Positions 30,477 to 39,420 are shown, numbered from the stretch's first letter. The stretch is DNA of 64,000 bases from Trichococcus paludicola (GCF_003052295.1 NZ_QBLC01000002.1:124001-188000); one strand, 5' to 3'. The notes: generated by a model from the letters alone, not told the origin. Translations and numbers: made by a program.

Positions 30477-30491
30477 TGCTTGAGTTTTTTT
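30465..30491 (+). terminator. Intrinsic terminator overlapping the sirC stop codon
   Basis: ACTCAAGC (30465-30472), loop CTAGT, GCTTGAGT (30478-30485), then six more T. The sirC TAG codon is inside the loop. It separates the nreABC-sirBC transcript from nirB. Confidence 0.9.
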
Positions 30492-30720
30492 GTTACGGCG
30501 GGAGCTTTGCGGAGCGGTGACGACCACGGGAAACCAGGTGGTACGATACTGTACCTCCGACGAGCGCCGCTTCGCAGGGGGTCACGACTCTTTTACGGGC
30601 GGTACGCCGGCGAAGGCTGCTTAATCGGAGCTGAACATGGTGAAAAACGGCCTAACTCCGGCCGGCTTGCCTTTAACCGGAGTTAGGCAAATTGGGCCGG
30701 ATCCAGATTGCTCCTTTTGT
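30492..30720 (+). repeat. GC-rich hairpin-dense intergenic element
   Basis: The first 200 bases of the sirC-nirB spacer are clearly richer in G and C than the region around them and packed with inverted repeats: ACCAC/GTGGT, GGTAC/GTACC, and a perfect 11-bp pair CCTAACTCCGG (30651-30661) with CCGGAGTTAGG (30677-30687). A third partial copy, CGGAGCTGA, lies at 30625. No coding sense was found. It looks like a dispersed palindromic repeat or a structured RNA, not a gene. Whether other copies exist cannot be seen in this window. Confidence 0.45.
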
Positions 30721-30778
30721 TCCTCCGTTGCGCCCGCGCACAACATTTTTTGTCCAAAATATGGCATCCCTCAAAACA

Positions 30779-30836
30779 TAGGCGTTTCCCTAATATTAAA
30801 TGATTCCTAAAACCTTTATTGTGAATTTTATAACAA
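30779..30836 (+). promoter_or_regulatory. Candidate nirB promoter with NreC-like and CRP/FNR-like sites
   Basis: TAGG-N6-CCTA (30779-30792) resembles the inverted repeat bound by NreC. TTGTGA-N6-TAACAA (30819-30836) matches a CRP/FNR-type palindrome at five of six half-site positions. A TATAAC box (30829-30834) has no good -35 element, which fits an activator-dependent promoter; the second palindrome overlaps this box and would then repress or be chance. Confidence 0.45.
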
Positions 30837-30857
30837 CGAATAGAAGAGGGTGCGCAA

Positions 30858-33281
30858 ATGAGAGAACAGTTGGTCTTGATCGGAAACGGTATGGCAGGGG
30901 TTCGTTTGGTTGAAGAGATTCGGGAAAGGGATCCGGAACGGTATGATATCACCATCATCGGGAAGGAATGCTACCCGAATTACAATCGTATCATGCTATC
31001 CAATGTGTTGCAGAATAAAATGACGGTGGATGAAATCATCACCAATCCTTATACATGGTACGAAGAGAACAATATCACGCTGATCAATGAAGATCCGGCG
31101 GTCGGCGTCGATACAGCGAACAAACTTGTCACAAGCGAAAAAGGGCTGAAAATCCCTTACGATAAATTGGTTTTTGCCACAGGTTCCCATCCGTTCATTT
31201 TGCCAATACCCGGTTCGCAGAAGGATGGAGTAGTCGCTTTCCGAACCATCGATGATACAGCTGAAATGATGGAAGCTGCAGGCAAGTACAAGAAAGCTGT
31301 CGTCATCGGCGGCGGATTGCTTGGGTTGGAAGCCGCAAAAGGCCTTCAGCTGCAGGGAATGGATGTCACAGTAGTCCATTTGGCAAAATGGTTGATGGAA
31401 ACACAGTTGGATGAAAGAGCCGGAAAATTATTGCAGGGCGATCTGGAGGCACAGGGATTGAAATTCCTGCTGGAATATGCGACAACCGAAATATTGGGTG
31501 ACGCGCGCGTCACCGGCCTGCGCTTCAAGGACGGAACCACGCTCGATACGGATCTTGTCGTCATGTCGATCGGTATCCGACCAGCTGCCGAGTTGGCGCG
31601 CGAAGCCGGTCTGGAAGTGAACCGCGGTCTTGTCGTGAATGACTTCATGGAAACCAATTTGCCTTCAATCTACGGAATCGGTGAATGTGTCGAGCATGAC
31701 GGGAAAACCTACGGATTGGTGGCCCCTTTATTTGAACAGGGGAAAGTGCTTGCCGACGTATTGACCGGCATCGAAGCCAAACCATACCAAGGTTCCAAGA
31801 CGTTCACTTCCTTGAAAGTTTCTGGATGCGATCTGTATTCGGCCGGGAACATTATGGAGACTGAAGGCATGCAGAGCATCGAAGCCTTTGATGGCGTCAA
31901 CCGGAACTACAAAAAAGTGTTCATCAAGGACAACCGCATCGAGGGCATCGTCCTCTACGGCGAAACAGCTGACGGCAACCGATACTACAACATGATGAAA
32001 AAAGGCCAGGAAATCGCTGATCTGCAATCCATCGCGATCTTGCAAGCCGTAGGTGAAGACGCAGTCAGTGATGACGTCGTTGCTTGGGATGATGAAGAGA
32101 CCGTCTGCGGCTGCAATGGCGTCACGAAAGGCGACATCATCAGAGGCATCCGCGATAAAGGATTAACGAATGTGGCTGAAGTCGGCAAAGTAACCAAAGC
32201 CGGGACCAGTTGCGGGAAATGCAAACCGCAGATCCAAACTTTGTTGGAGCATGAACTGGGCGAGGGCGTCACAGCTTCAACCGGCATCTGTTCCTGCACG
32301 GATTTGAACAGGGACCAGGTCATGACACAGATCTATGCGAAGCATCTGACGACCAGCTCGGATGTATTCAAGGAACTTCATTTCGCAAATCCTGAGGGTT
32401 GCGCGAAATGCAGACCGGCAGTCAATTTCTACTTGAATGTCGCCTTCCCCACTGAACATAAAGATGAACGCCAATCACGCTACGTGAATGAGCGGATGCA
32501 TGCCAATATCCAAAAGGACGGAACGTTCTCGGTCATTCCGAGAATGAGGGGCGGCCAGACGAATCCGCAGCAATTGCTGCAGATCGCCAAAGTAGCCGAA
32601 AAATACAGCGTGCCATTGGTGAAAGTCACAGGCAGCCAACGGATCGGCCTTTACGGCGTCAAGAAGCAGGACCTCCCGGCCATCTGGAAAGAATTGGACA
32701 TGGTTTCTGCGCAAGCCTATGCGAAAGCCTTCCGCTCGGTCAAAACCTGCGTCGGCAAGAACTTCTGCAGATTCGGCACCCAGGATTCGATGGGGCTGGG
32801 CATCAAACTGGAAGAACGCTTTGAGTTCATCGACACACCGCACAAATTCAAAGTCGGCGTATCGGCTTGTCCGCGCAGTTGCGTAGAATCCGGCGTGAAG
32901 GATTTCGGCATCATCTGTGTGGAAAACGGCTATCAGATCTATATCGGCGGAAATGGCGGTACTGAAGTCAAAGAAGCGCTGCTGCTTACGACAGTGGAAA
33001 CGGAAGAAGAAGTCATCGAATATTGCGGCGCTTTGCTTCAGTACTATCGCGAAACAGGCATTTATGCCGAAAGGACCGCACCATGGATGGAACGCTTAGG
33101 ATTTGAAGCTGTCAAACATATCCTGAGCGATGCTGAAAAACGGAAAGACTTGATTGAGGCACTGGATGTGGCAACAGCAGTGAAACGGAAAGATCCATGG
33201 CATGAAATTGTCGGCGATCGCGACATCCAGGAAAAATTGTATTCGATTGACAGAAGAGAACTTGTGACGGTGGGTGATTAA
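30858..33281 (+). CDS. nirB: NADH-dependent nitrite reductase, large subunit
   Basis: Reduces nitrite to ammonium with six electrons from NADH in the cytoplasm. 807 residues. Order: FAD/NAD-binding oxidoreductase part (LIGNGMAGVRLVEEI at the start; VVIGGGLLGLEAAKGL near 150), a BFD-like [2Fe-2S] domain (CGCNGVTKGDI, then TSCGKCKPQ near 420-455), and the siroheme-[4Fe-4S] domain with CVGKNFC and, 40 residues on, CPRSC. All cluster cysteines are present. The ribosome binding site is AGAAGAGGGTG. It overlaps nirD's region closely and heads the nirB-nirD-cobA-nirC transcript. Confidence 0.96.
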   Translation: MREQLVLIGNGMAGVRLVEEIRERDPERYDITIIGKECYPNYNRIMLSNVLQNKMTVDEIITNPYTWYEENNITLINEDPAVGVDTANKLVTSEKGLKIPYDKLVFATGSHPFILPIPGSQKDGVVAFRTIDDTAEMMEAAGKYKKAVVIGGGLLGLEAAKGLQLQGMDVTVVHLAKWLMETQLDERAGKLLQGDLEAQGLKFLLEYATTEILGDARVTGLRFKDGTTLDTDLVVMSIGIRPAAELAREAGLEVNRGLVVNDFMETNLPSIYGIGECVEHDGKTYGLVAPLFEQGKVLADVLTGIEAKPYQGSKTFTSLKVSGCDLYSAGNIMETEGMQSIEAFDGVNRNYKKVFIKDNRIEGIVLYGETADGNRYYNMMKKGQEIADLQSIAILQAVGEDAVSDDVVAWDDEETVCGCNGVTKGDIIRGIRDKGLTNVAEVGKVTKAGTSCGKCKPQIQTLLEHELGEGVTASTGICSCTDLNRDQVMTQIYAKHLTTSSDVFKELHFANPEGCAKCRPAVNFYLNVAFPTEHKDERQSRYVNERMHANIQKDGTFSVIPRMRGGQTNPQQLLQIAKVAEKYSVPLVKVTGSQRIGLYGVKKQDLPAIWKELDMVSAQAYAKAFRSVKTCVGKNFCRFGTQDSMGLGIKLEERFEFIDTPHKFKVGVSACPRSCVESGVKDFGIICVENGYQIYIGGNGGTEVKEALLLTTVETEEEVIEYCGALLQYYRETGIYAERTAPWMERLGFEAVKHILSDAEKRKDLIEALDVATAVKRKDPWHEIVGDRDIQEKLYSIDRRELVTVGD

Positions 33282-33282
33282 G

Positions 33283-33600
33283 ATGACAGAAAAAATATTA
33301 TTGACAACAACAAACGCCTTGCTTCCGCAAATCGGACGCTCCGTATCAATCGGGAATAAAAAGATAGCCCTGTTCCAACTATCCGACGGCCGCATCACAG
33401 CCATCGAAGATTTTTGTCCGCTGACAAATGGGCCTGTACTGGAAGGGATTGTATCAGGGGAATATCTCTACGAACCACTGCGGGATTATAAAATTTCCTT
33501 GCTGGACGGGCGCATCCAGGATCCAGATGAAGGCCACTTAAAGGTGTATGAGCTGTTGCTTGAAGACGGGAACATATACTTGAAGGGCGCTTCCTTATGA
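33283..33600 (+). CDS. nirD: Nitrite reductase small subunit
   Basis: 105-residue Rieske-fold partner of NirB. The fold is visible in VSIGNKKIALFQLSDGRITAIEDFCPLTNGPVLEGIV, but the CxH...CxxH cluster ligands are missing (only Cys in FCPL remains), as in the enterobacterial NirD, so it should not hold an iron-sulfur cluster. An in-frame ATG at 33274 lies inside nirB; ATG at 33283, one base after the nirB stop, is preferred. It overlaps cobA by four bases. Confidence 0.88.
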   Translation: MTEKILLTTTNALLPQIGRSVSIGNKKIALFQLSDGRITAIEDFCPLTNGPVLEGIVSGEYLYEPLRDYKISLLDGRIQDPDEGHLKVYELLLEDGNIYLKGASL

Positions 33601-34568
33601 TCCATTTCGTCGGCGCCGGACCGGGCGATCCGGAATTGATGACTGCCAAAGGTGTGCGGCTGTTGCAGCATGCCGATGCGGTCATCTATGACCGGCTGGT
33701 TAATCCATTGTTGCTCTTTCATTGCAAGGAGGATTGCCTTTTCATCTATGTCGGCAAAACACCTGATCGAAAATCGATCAAACAAGCAGAAATCAATGCG
33801 AAACTGATCGAAACCGCCGGCACCAATGACTGTGTCGTACGTCTGAAAGGCGGCGATCCAGCCATCTTCGGGCGTCTGACCGAAGAATTGGAGGCTTGCC
33901 AAGCTGCGGGCTTCGGTTTCGACATCACGCCAGGAATCACTGCCGCCAGCGGCACAGCCAGCTACAGCGGCATTTCGCTGACGCAAAGAGGCGTAGCCAC
34001 TTCGGTGACTTTCACTACCGGCAGACTGATCGATAACGAGAAAAACACTTTCCGGCAATTATTGAATGGCCAGACCGTCTGCCTTTATATGGGCATCGAG
34101 GCGCTCGACCGCTTCGTGGAGGCGGCCCTTGCGCAAGGGATGCAAGCGGAAATGCCCGTCCTGATCGCGCAATGGGGGACATACGGCAGGCAGTCGAAAA
34201 TTCAAGGAACGCTTATGGACATCAGGCAAAAAATCAGCGATACAAAAATCGAAAACCCGGCCATGATCATCCTTGGGGAAGTCGTCCACGCCGGGGAACG
34301 CTTCGACTGGTTTTCGGACTTGCCGGAAAAAGGCGAAGCTAAGCTTTATGTCTCAACCCGGAAGCCGGCTATGGAAGCCTTGCTGGAACAGACGCAAAGA
34401 GGCGCGGATGTCTGGTGGCTGCAAGTAGGCGATGGGCGGGACCGCCGCTTTGATGCAGTAAACAGCCACTACTTGGCAGAACAGCAATTCGAGACCATCA
34501 TTTTTGATGATGCAGCAGCAAAAAATATATATGAATCGGAAAAGGTGAAGCCATTATGGGAGCGTTGA
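33597..34568 (+). CDS. cobA: Uroporphyrinogen-III C-methyltransferase with C-terminal extension
   Basis: Methylates uroporphyrinogen III twice with S-adenosylmethionine to give precorrin-2. 323 residues. The SUMT core (1-242) shows VGAGPGDPELMTAKG, VRLKGGDPAIFGR and TPGITAASG. After residue 242 there are about 80 extra residues not in the usual 250-residue enzyme; their start KLYVSTRKPAMEALL is reminiscent of HemD beginnings, so this may be a decayed HemD fusion, but that is a guess. Start overlaps nirD by four bases; end overlaps nirC by 13 bases. Confidence 0.92.
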   Translation: MIHFVGAGPGDPELMTAKGVRLLQHADAVIYDRLVNPLLLFHCKEDCLFIYVGKTPDRKSIKQAEINAKLIETAGTNDCVVRLKGGDPAIFGRLTEELEACQAAGFGFDITPGITAASGTASYSGISLTQRGVATSVTFTTGRLIDNEKNTFRQLLNGQTVCLYMGIEALDRFVEAALAQGMQAEMPVLIAQWGTYGRQSKIQGTLMDIRQKISDTKIENPAMIILGEVVHAGERFDWFSDLPEKGEAKLYVSTRKPAMEALLEQTQRGADVWWLQVGDGRDRRFDAVNSHYLAEQQFETIIFDDAAAKNIYESEKVKPLWER

Positions 34569-35329
34569 GCCCGAAAGAATTATTAGAAGAAGCCATTCTA
34601 AGAGGCAAACATAAAACCGAGTACACTTTCATCACGATGGCTACATTGGGCATCATGGCGGGTGTCTTCATCGGGCTGGCGGGTGTTGCCATGATCCGCA
34701 CGATGGGATCGATGCCGGCTGAATGGGGTACGCTCGTCAATTTATTTGGAGCGATGGTTTTCCCGGTCGGACTCATCTGCCTACTATTGGTGGGTGGTGA
34801 ATTGGTGACAGGGAATATGTTGTCCGTATCACTCGCATTGTTCGCAAAAGAAATATCCGGGAAATCATGGCTGAAGAACATGGCGGTCGTCACACTCTTC
34901 AACCTGATTGGAGCCCTTTTTGTAGCCTACTTCTTTGGCTATCTGTCCGGTACGCTGCAAGGCGCGTTTGTCGATAGGACGATTGCTGTTGCCAGAGGAC
35001 GGATCGATGTAGCACCCCCGCAACTGTTCTTCTCTTCGGTTGCTTGCAATATTTTGGTCTGCACGGGCGTTTACATGAATTATGCAGCCAAGGATTTCAT
35101 TGGGAAAATCTTCGGTACGTTTCTGCCGATCATGGCTTTTGTGATCGCTGGCTATCAGCATGTCGTCGCAAACATGTTCTTGATTCCGGCAGGGATTTTT
35201 GCCGGTGGGGCGACTTGGGGGGAATTTATGCTGAACATCAGCATCGTCTGGATCGGAAATCTGGTAGGAGGCGGTTTCTTCATGGGCGGACTCTATTTCT
35301 TGGCATACAGAATCGGTATGCAAAAGTAA
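34556..35329 (+). CDS. nirC: Formate/nitrite transporter family channel
   Basis: Pentameric anion channel of the FNT family, with six membrane helices. 257 residues. Family pieces are ELVTGNMLSVSLALF near residue 82 and ACNILVCTGVYMNYAAKDF near 162, plus VANMFLIPAGIF. Its place at the end of nirB-nirD-cobA points to nitrite import (or ammonium-balanced export) rather than formate. It overlaps cobA by 13 bases and ends the transcript; hemC then has its own promoter. Confidence 0.9.
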   Translation: MGALSPKELLEEAILRGKHKTEYTFITMATLGIMAGVFIGLAGVAMIRTMGSMPAEWGTLVNLFGAMVFPVGLICLLLVGGELVTGNMLSVSLALFAKEISGKSWLKNMAVVTLFNLIGALFVAYFFGYLSGTLQGAFVDRTIAVARGRIDVAPPQLFFSSVACNILVCTGVYMNYAAKDFIGKIFGTFLPIMAFVIAGYQHVVANMFLIPAGIFAGGATWGEFMLNISIVWIGNLVGGGFFMGGLYFLAYRIGMQK

Positions 35330-35339
35330 CGATATCCGT

Positions 35340-35367
35340 TTGATTACAAGCGAAAGTCCTCTATAAT
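35340..35367 (+). promoter_or_regulatory. Promoter of hemCD
   Basis: TTGATT (35340-35345), 16-base spacer, perfect TATAAT (35362-35367), ending 23 bases before the hemC start codon. It begins just after the nirC stop, so hemCD can be expressed apart from nitrite reductase. Confidence 0.7.
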
Positions 35368-35390
35368 AGTGAAAGAAGGGAGGTCGCTGC

Positions 35391-36275
35391 ATGAAGACAC
35401 TAAAAGTAGGGACGCGCAGCAGTGCGTTGGCCCTGAAACAAACCGAGCTGGTCATTGCGGCTCTGAAAAGAGTGGACCCCACAGTGACTGTCGAGGTGGT
35501 CGGCATCACCACCAAAGGGGACAGGCTGGTGCATGTGCCTTTAACGCAAATCGGCGGCAAGGGTGTATTTGTAAAGGAAGTCGAGGCCCAATTGTTGGAT
35601 AAGACAATTGATTTTGCTGTGCACAGCCTTAAGGACATGCCTGCCCGTTTGCCGGAAGGTTTGACCATCGTCGCGACACCCAAGCGGGCTAATCCGCTCG
35701 ATTGCTTGATTTGGAACGACGACAAACCTTTTTTGGGTACAACAGCGCCTACGGTGATAGGAACGAGCAGTGTGCGCCGAATCAACCAATTGAAGTCTGC
35801 ATATCCGAACATGTCGTTTGTGCCGATCCGCGGCAATATCGAGACCCGCCTCCGGAAGATGAAGGAGGAAGGATTGGACGGCATCGTGTTGGCGGCGGCA
35901 GGCCTTGAAAGGATGGACTACCTGAAGGATCTGCATACGCGCATGCTTGAACCGGAAGTCTGTGTTCCGGCGATCGGACAAGGAATCATGGCTGTCCAAT
36001 GCCGTGAGGAGGATAAGGAACTGATTGAGCTGCTCAGAGGCATCAATGATGAAGCTGCTTCATTAGCTTGTCTTACGGAGCGTTTCTTCCTGCATCGCGC
36101 CAATGGCAACTGCGACTTGCCGATAGGCGGGTATGCGCATCGATTGGACGATGGGAAATGGGAATTTTTGGCGTTTTTGGCTGGTTCGATCGACGAACCC
36201 GGAGTCACGAGATGTTACATCGGGGATGATCCGTTGAAACTGGCGGAAACAGCAGCCGACGAATTATTGCCATGA
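35391..36275 (+). CDS. hemC: Hydroxymethylbilane synthase (porphobilinogen deaminase)
   Basis: Joins four porphobilinogen units into hydroxymethylbilane using a covalent dipyrromethane cofactor. 294 residues. N-terminus LKVGTRSSALALKQ, then DFAVHSLKDMPARLPEGL and IGTSSVRR; the cofactor cysteine is Cys241 in NCDLPIGGYA. The ribosome binding site is GGGAGG. It overlaps hemD by four bases. hemA, hemL and hemB, which make porphobilinogen, are not in the window. Confidence 0.95.
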   Translation: MKTLKVGTRSSALALKQTELVIAALKRVDPTVTVEVVGITTKGDRLVHVPLTQIGGKGVFVKEVEAQLLDKTIDFAVHSLKDMPARLPEGLTIVATPKRANPLDCLIWNDDKPFLGTTAPTVIGTSSVRRINQLKSAYPNMSFVPIRGNIETRLRKMKEEGLDGIVLAAAGLERMDYLKDLHTRMLEPEVCVPAIGQGIMAVQCREEDKELIELLRGINDEAASLACLTERFFLHRANGNCDLPIGGYAHRLDDGKWEFLAFLAGSIDEPGVTRCYIGDDPLKLAETAADELLP

Positions 36276-36943
36276 CGAAAAAAATGTTGTTGACGAGACC
36301 GCTAGCCATGAATGCCGAAGAGCAAATTCGGTTCCGTGCGCAAGGGTTCGGACAGTTTTATGAAATCCCCCTATGTGCAATCAAACCGTTGCCGATAACG
36401 GAAGCCATCAAAAGAAAAATCAATGCGGCCGAGTGGCTTTTCTTTACGAGTCAAGCGCCTGTAGCAAGTGTTCTGGCAGTCATCGAAAAGGGACATTGCC
36501 CGTTGATTGCCGTTATCGGCAAAAAAACCGGTGAAATGGTCCGGTCCTGCGGATTCGAAGTGGCTTTCGTCAGCCCACAGGAAACAAAAAAACAGTTTGT
36601 TTCAGCCTGGCAAGAACAATTTCCGGCGGGGACATCGATTTTCTACCCTAAGAGCCAGCTCGCCGATGATTCTATCGAAAAACTCTTGGGGATTGAAAAT
36701 GAGGTAATCGGTTCGGTCCTGTACCGCAATGTCTTCCTGGAGGAACGCAAAGCGGAATTGGCGGAGTTGCTCAACTTGGGCGAACTGTCCGCTGTTTACT
36801 TCGCCAGCCCATCGGCATGGAAAAGATTTCTTTCGGTCTACAATAAAACCGACAAAAAATCGCTCCTTTTCTTCGCCATCGGAGAAACCACAAAGAATGC
36901 GATCAATCAAAGCGGATATGAGGCTGTTCTGTTCCGACGATAA
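36272..36943 (+). CDS. hemD: Uroporphyrinogen-III synthase
   Basis: Closes hydroxymethylbilane with inversion of ring D to form uroporphyrinogen III. 223 residues, typical two-domain size. Sequence conservation is low in this family; the recognisable parts are LLTRPLAMNAEEQ at the start, EWLFFTSQAPV, and AVYFASPSAWKRF plus FAIGETTKNAI in the second half. Coupling to hemC by an ATGA overlap supports the call. Confidence 0.85.
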   Translation: MTKKMLLTRPLAMNAEEQIRFRAQGFGQFYEIPLCAIKPLPITEAIKRKINAAEWLFFTSQAPVASVLAVIEKGHCPLIAVIGKKTGEMVRSCGFEVAFVSPQETKKQFVSAWQEQFPAGTSIFYPKSQLADDSIEKLLGIENEVIGSVLYRNVFLEERKAELAELLNLGELSAVYFASPSAWKRFLSVYNKTDKKSLLFFAIGETTKNAINQSGYEAVLFRR

Positions 36944-37108
36944 GCAAGCAGGCGCAAGGATCATCCCGATCTGAGCGTTTGCTTTTGTAGTTGAATCAGC
37001 CTGAAAGAGGACATTCGTGCTATGCGATGCGGGGAGGAAGTTGTAGAATGTATATAAAAGGTAGGTTAAGTACCGTAGAGAATACGTTCTGCAGAAGGGA
37101 GAATCGAG

Positions 37109-38242
37109 ATGGGGAATCTGTACAAGGATAAATTAAGCGGCAGCCGGATCGGCATCGTTTTCGGAGCCTTCGCGCCTTGCCATATCGGTCATTTGGAAGT
37201 CATCTTGGAGGCCAAGAAGGAGAATGACGGTTGCGTCGTGATCGTCTGCGGCCAGGAGGGCGATTTCGGCGAGCCGTTCGGTCTGGATGTCTACAGAAGA
37301 TTCCGCTATATGCGTGAATTGTTTGCGGATGATAACCAGATTTATGTCGTGATGGCAGCGGGCCAAGCTATCCCGCAAAAAGAAACCGAGTGGGAGTCCT
37401 GGTTGCAAATCATCAACCTCAAGATAGCTGATTCGCTTCAGCACAACGATGCTCAAAAAATATGGTATACCGGAAAAACAGCGCAAGCTGAGGCGTTGGG
37501 AAACGAGTCCACCGATGAAGTCCATTTGGTGGACACCAGTCTCTATCCGGTAACCGGCCTGAATATCCGCAATGATGCCTTGCGCTATTTTAACGCCATC
37601 GCATTGCCTTTTCGGCGCGCATTCACGAAAAAAGTGCTGGTTTTGGGCGCCCCGAGCGGCGGCAAAACGACACTTGTTAAGGATTTGGCTAAACTGTATT
37701 CCTGTCCCTACAGTTTCGAATATTCACGTCAGTACCAAGAGGAATCGAATGTGAATGATTTTGAACTGGATGGCATGGATTATCAACGGTTGGTCACCGG
37801 TCAGTTCCAGCTGAACCGGGACACGATAGCTGATCCCGCCAGCCAAGGGATGGCAATTTTGGATACAGATGTGATGGTCACAAAAGTATACGCTCGCCTA
37901 GGCGCGGAAGATAAAGATTATGCTATCACTTCGGATGAATATGCGATAGTGGAGCAGTCGGCCAACGCTTTCATTGCGCGCCAATTGTGGGATCTGATCC
38001 TGGTTGTGCCACCGACACTGAAATATGTCGACGACGGCTACCGCAATATGGAATTTTCTGAGAATGCGTTTTTGACGACCATCCACGAGATGATGCTTGA
38101 GGAGATCGCAAGCAGCGGAAACATGGATAAAGTCGTCATGCTGGATGCGAAAGGGATCGGCGAGAAGGACGAATTCAGCTATTATGCCCGTTACAAACAA
38201 GCAAAAGCAGCGATAGATCTATTGATGGGGCACAAACAATAG
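37109..38242 (+). CDS. nadR: NadR-like NMN adenylyltransferase / nicotinamide riboside kinase
   Basis: Bifunctional NAD-salvage enzyme of 377 residues. The N-terminal half is a nucleotidyltransferase with GAFAPCHIGHLE (His25, His28). The C-terminal half is a P-loop kinase with LGAPSGGKTTLVKDLA near residue 180. The helix-turn-helix repressor domain of enterobacterial NadR is absent, as in lactococcal homologues. ATG at 37109 follows AGAAGGGAG. Single gene between the hem genes and cysK; no functional link to nitrite reduction other than demand for NADH. Confidence 0.9.
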   Translation: MGNLYKDKLSGSRIGIVFGAFAPCHIGHLEVILEAKKENDGCVVIVCGQEGDFGEPFGLDVYRRFRYMRELFADDNQIYVVMAAGQAIPQKETEWESWLQIINLKIADSLQHNDAQKIWYTGKTAQAEALGNESTDEVHLVDTSLYPVTGLNIRNDALRYFNAIALPFRRAFTKKVLVLGAPSGGKTTLVKDLAKLYSCPYSFEYSRQYQEESNVNDFELDGMDYQRLVTGQFQLNRDTIADPASQGMAILDTDVMVTKVYARLGAEDKDYAITSDEYAIVEQSANAFIARQLWDLILVVPPTLKYVDDGYRNMEFSENAFLTTIHEMMLEEIASSGNMDKVVMLDAKGIGEKDEFSYYARYKQAKAAIDLLMGHKQ

Positions 38243-38262
38243 AACAATGATAATCGAAGGTG

Positions 38263-38294
38263 AAGGGTGTTCGGGAAATCCGATCACCCTTGTT
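38263..38294 (+). terminator. Weak terminator-like hairpin after nadR
   Basis: AAGGGTG (38263-38269) pairs with CACCCTT (38285-38291), with extra inner pairs; the T-tract is short and broken. Confidence 0.4.
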
Positions 38295-38425
38295 CGTTTA
38301 TGTCTGATTTTCACGGAAGCTTTCGCGTGTTATGCTACCCCTATCACCAAGTTCAGAGAAGTGACATCATTCTCGGATTTTGGCACATGTATTCATAAAT
38401 AACAAACTCAATGGGGGAATTCAGC

Positions 38426-39349
38426 ATGGTTAAAATAGTATCGTCTGTAGCAGCGTTGATCGGAGATACGCCAATCATCAAATTAAACAAAGTCGTACCG
38501 GCAGGCTTCGCCGATGTGTATTTGAAATTGGAGGCGTTCAACGTCGGCGGCAGCATAAAGGATCGCATTGCCTTGAATATGATTGCGACAGCGGAAGCAG
38601 ACGGAATCTTGAAGCCGGGCGATACGATCGTTGAGCCGACCAGCGGCAACACAGGCGTAGGCTTGGCGATGTTGGCGGCAGCGAAAGGCTATAAATCCAT
38701 CTTTGTGATGCCGGATACGATGAGTATCGAGCGGCGTCTGTTGCTTTCGGCTTATGGCGCTGAGCTCGTGTTGACTCCAGGGGCTGAGGGGATGCCTACA
38801 GCAATCGCAAAAGCCAGAGAAATTGCAGCCCAACCTGGCCATTTTCTGCCATTGCAGTTTGAAAACCCAGCCAATCCAGCTATCCATGAAACGACAACCG
38901 GTCCGGAAATCATTGCAGCTTTCGATGGCATCGGCCCGGATGCCTTCCTATCGGCTGTCGGAACAGGCGGCACGATCTCAGGGGTAGGCAAAGCCTTACG
39001 AAAAGCGAATCCGGATGTGGGCATATATGCCTTGGAACCTTCCGAATCAGCGGTATTGAGCGGCGGCCAAAAAGGACCGCATAAGATCCAGGGAATCGGT
39101 ACTGGCTTCATTCCGCAAGTCTTGGACACAGCTGTCTTCGACGGCGTGTTCCAGGTTTCGAGTGAAGAAGCTTTCGAGATGACCCGCAGATTGGCCAAGG
39201 AAGAAGGCATTCTTGTAGGCATCTCCAGCGGTGCAGCAGTTGTAGGCGCTATCGCCTTGGCTGGTCAACTGGGCGCAGGCAAGTCGGTAGTGACGATTGC
39301 ACCGGACAATGGCGAAAGATACCTTTCCACACCAGTGTTTCAAAATTAA
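38426..39349 (+). CDS. cysK: Cysteine synthase A (O-acetylserine thiol-lyase)
   Basis: Makes cysteine from O-acetylserine and sulfide with pyridoxal phosphate. 307 residues. The cofactor lysine is Lys45 in [12 protein letters not shown]; the substrate loop is [12 protein letters not shown]; the phosphate-binding glycine loop is [14 protein letters not shown]. The frame is open from 38411, but that ATG lies within the GGGGGA ribosome binding site; ATG at 38426 is seven bases beyond it. Single-gene unit with its own strong terminator. Confidence 0.95.
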   Translation: MVKIVSSVAALIGDTPIIKLNKVVPAGFADVYLKLEAFNVGGSIKDRIALNMIATAEADGILKPGDTIVEPTSGNTGVGLAMLAAAKGYKSIFVMPDTMSIERRLLLSAYGAELVLTPGAEGMPTAIAKAREIAAQPGHFLPLQFENPANPAIHETTTGPEIIAAFDGIGPDAFLSAVGTGGTISGVGKALRKANPDVGIYALEPSESAVLSGGQKGPHKIQGIGTGFIPQVLDTAVFDGVFQVSSEEAFEMTRRLAKEEGILVGISSGAAVVGAIALAGQLGAGKSVVTIAPDNGERYLSTPVFQN

Positions 39350-39369
39350 GCATCATATAGACTAATGAT

Positions 39370-39420
39370 AGTGCCCCAACCACAGGAATTTCTCCTGATG
39401 TGGTTGGGGCACTTTTTTTT
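39370..39420 (+). terminator. Intrinsic terminator after cysK
   Basis: AGTGCCCCAACCACA pairs with TGTGGTTGGGGCACT, with an inner CAGGA/TCCTG extension, followed by eight T. Confidence 0.96.

Noticed and set aside
30480-30686. A 68-codon open frame in the sirC-nirB spacer
   Set aside because: It lies within the GC-rich palindromic element and starts in the terminator; its composition follows the GC bias and shows no domain.
34865-35884. A 339-codon minus-strand open frame across nirC and hemC
   Set aside because: Both genes on the plus strand are well conserved, and this frame would also cover the hemC promoter; it has no recognisable domain.
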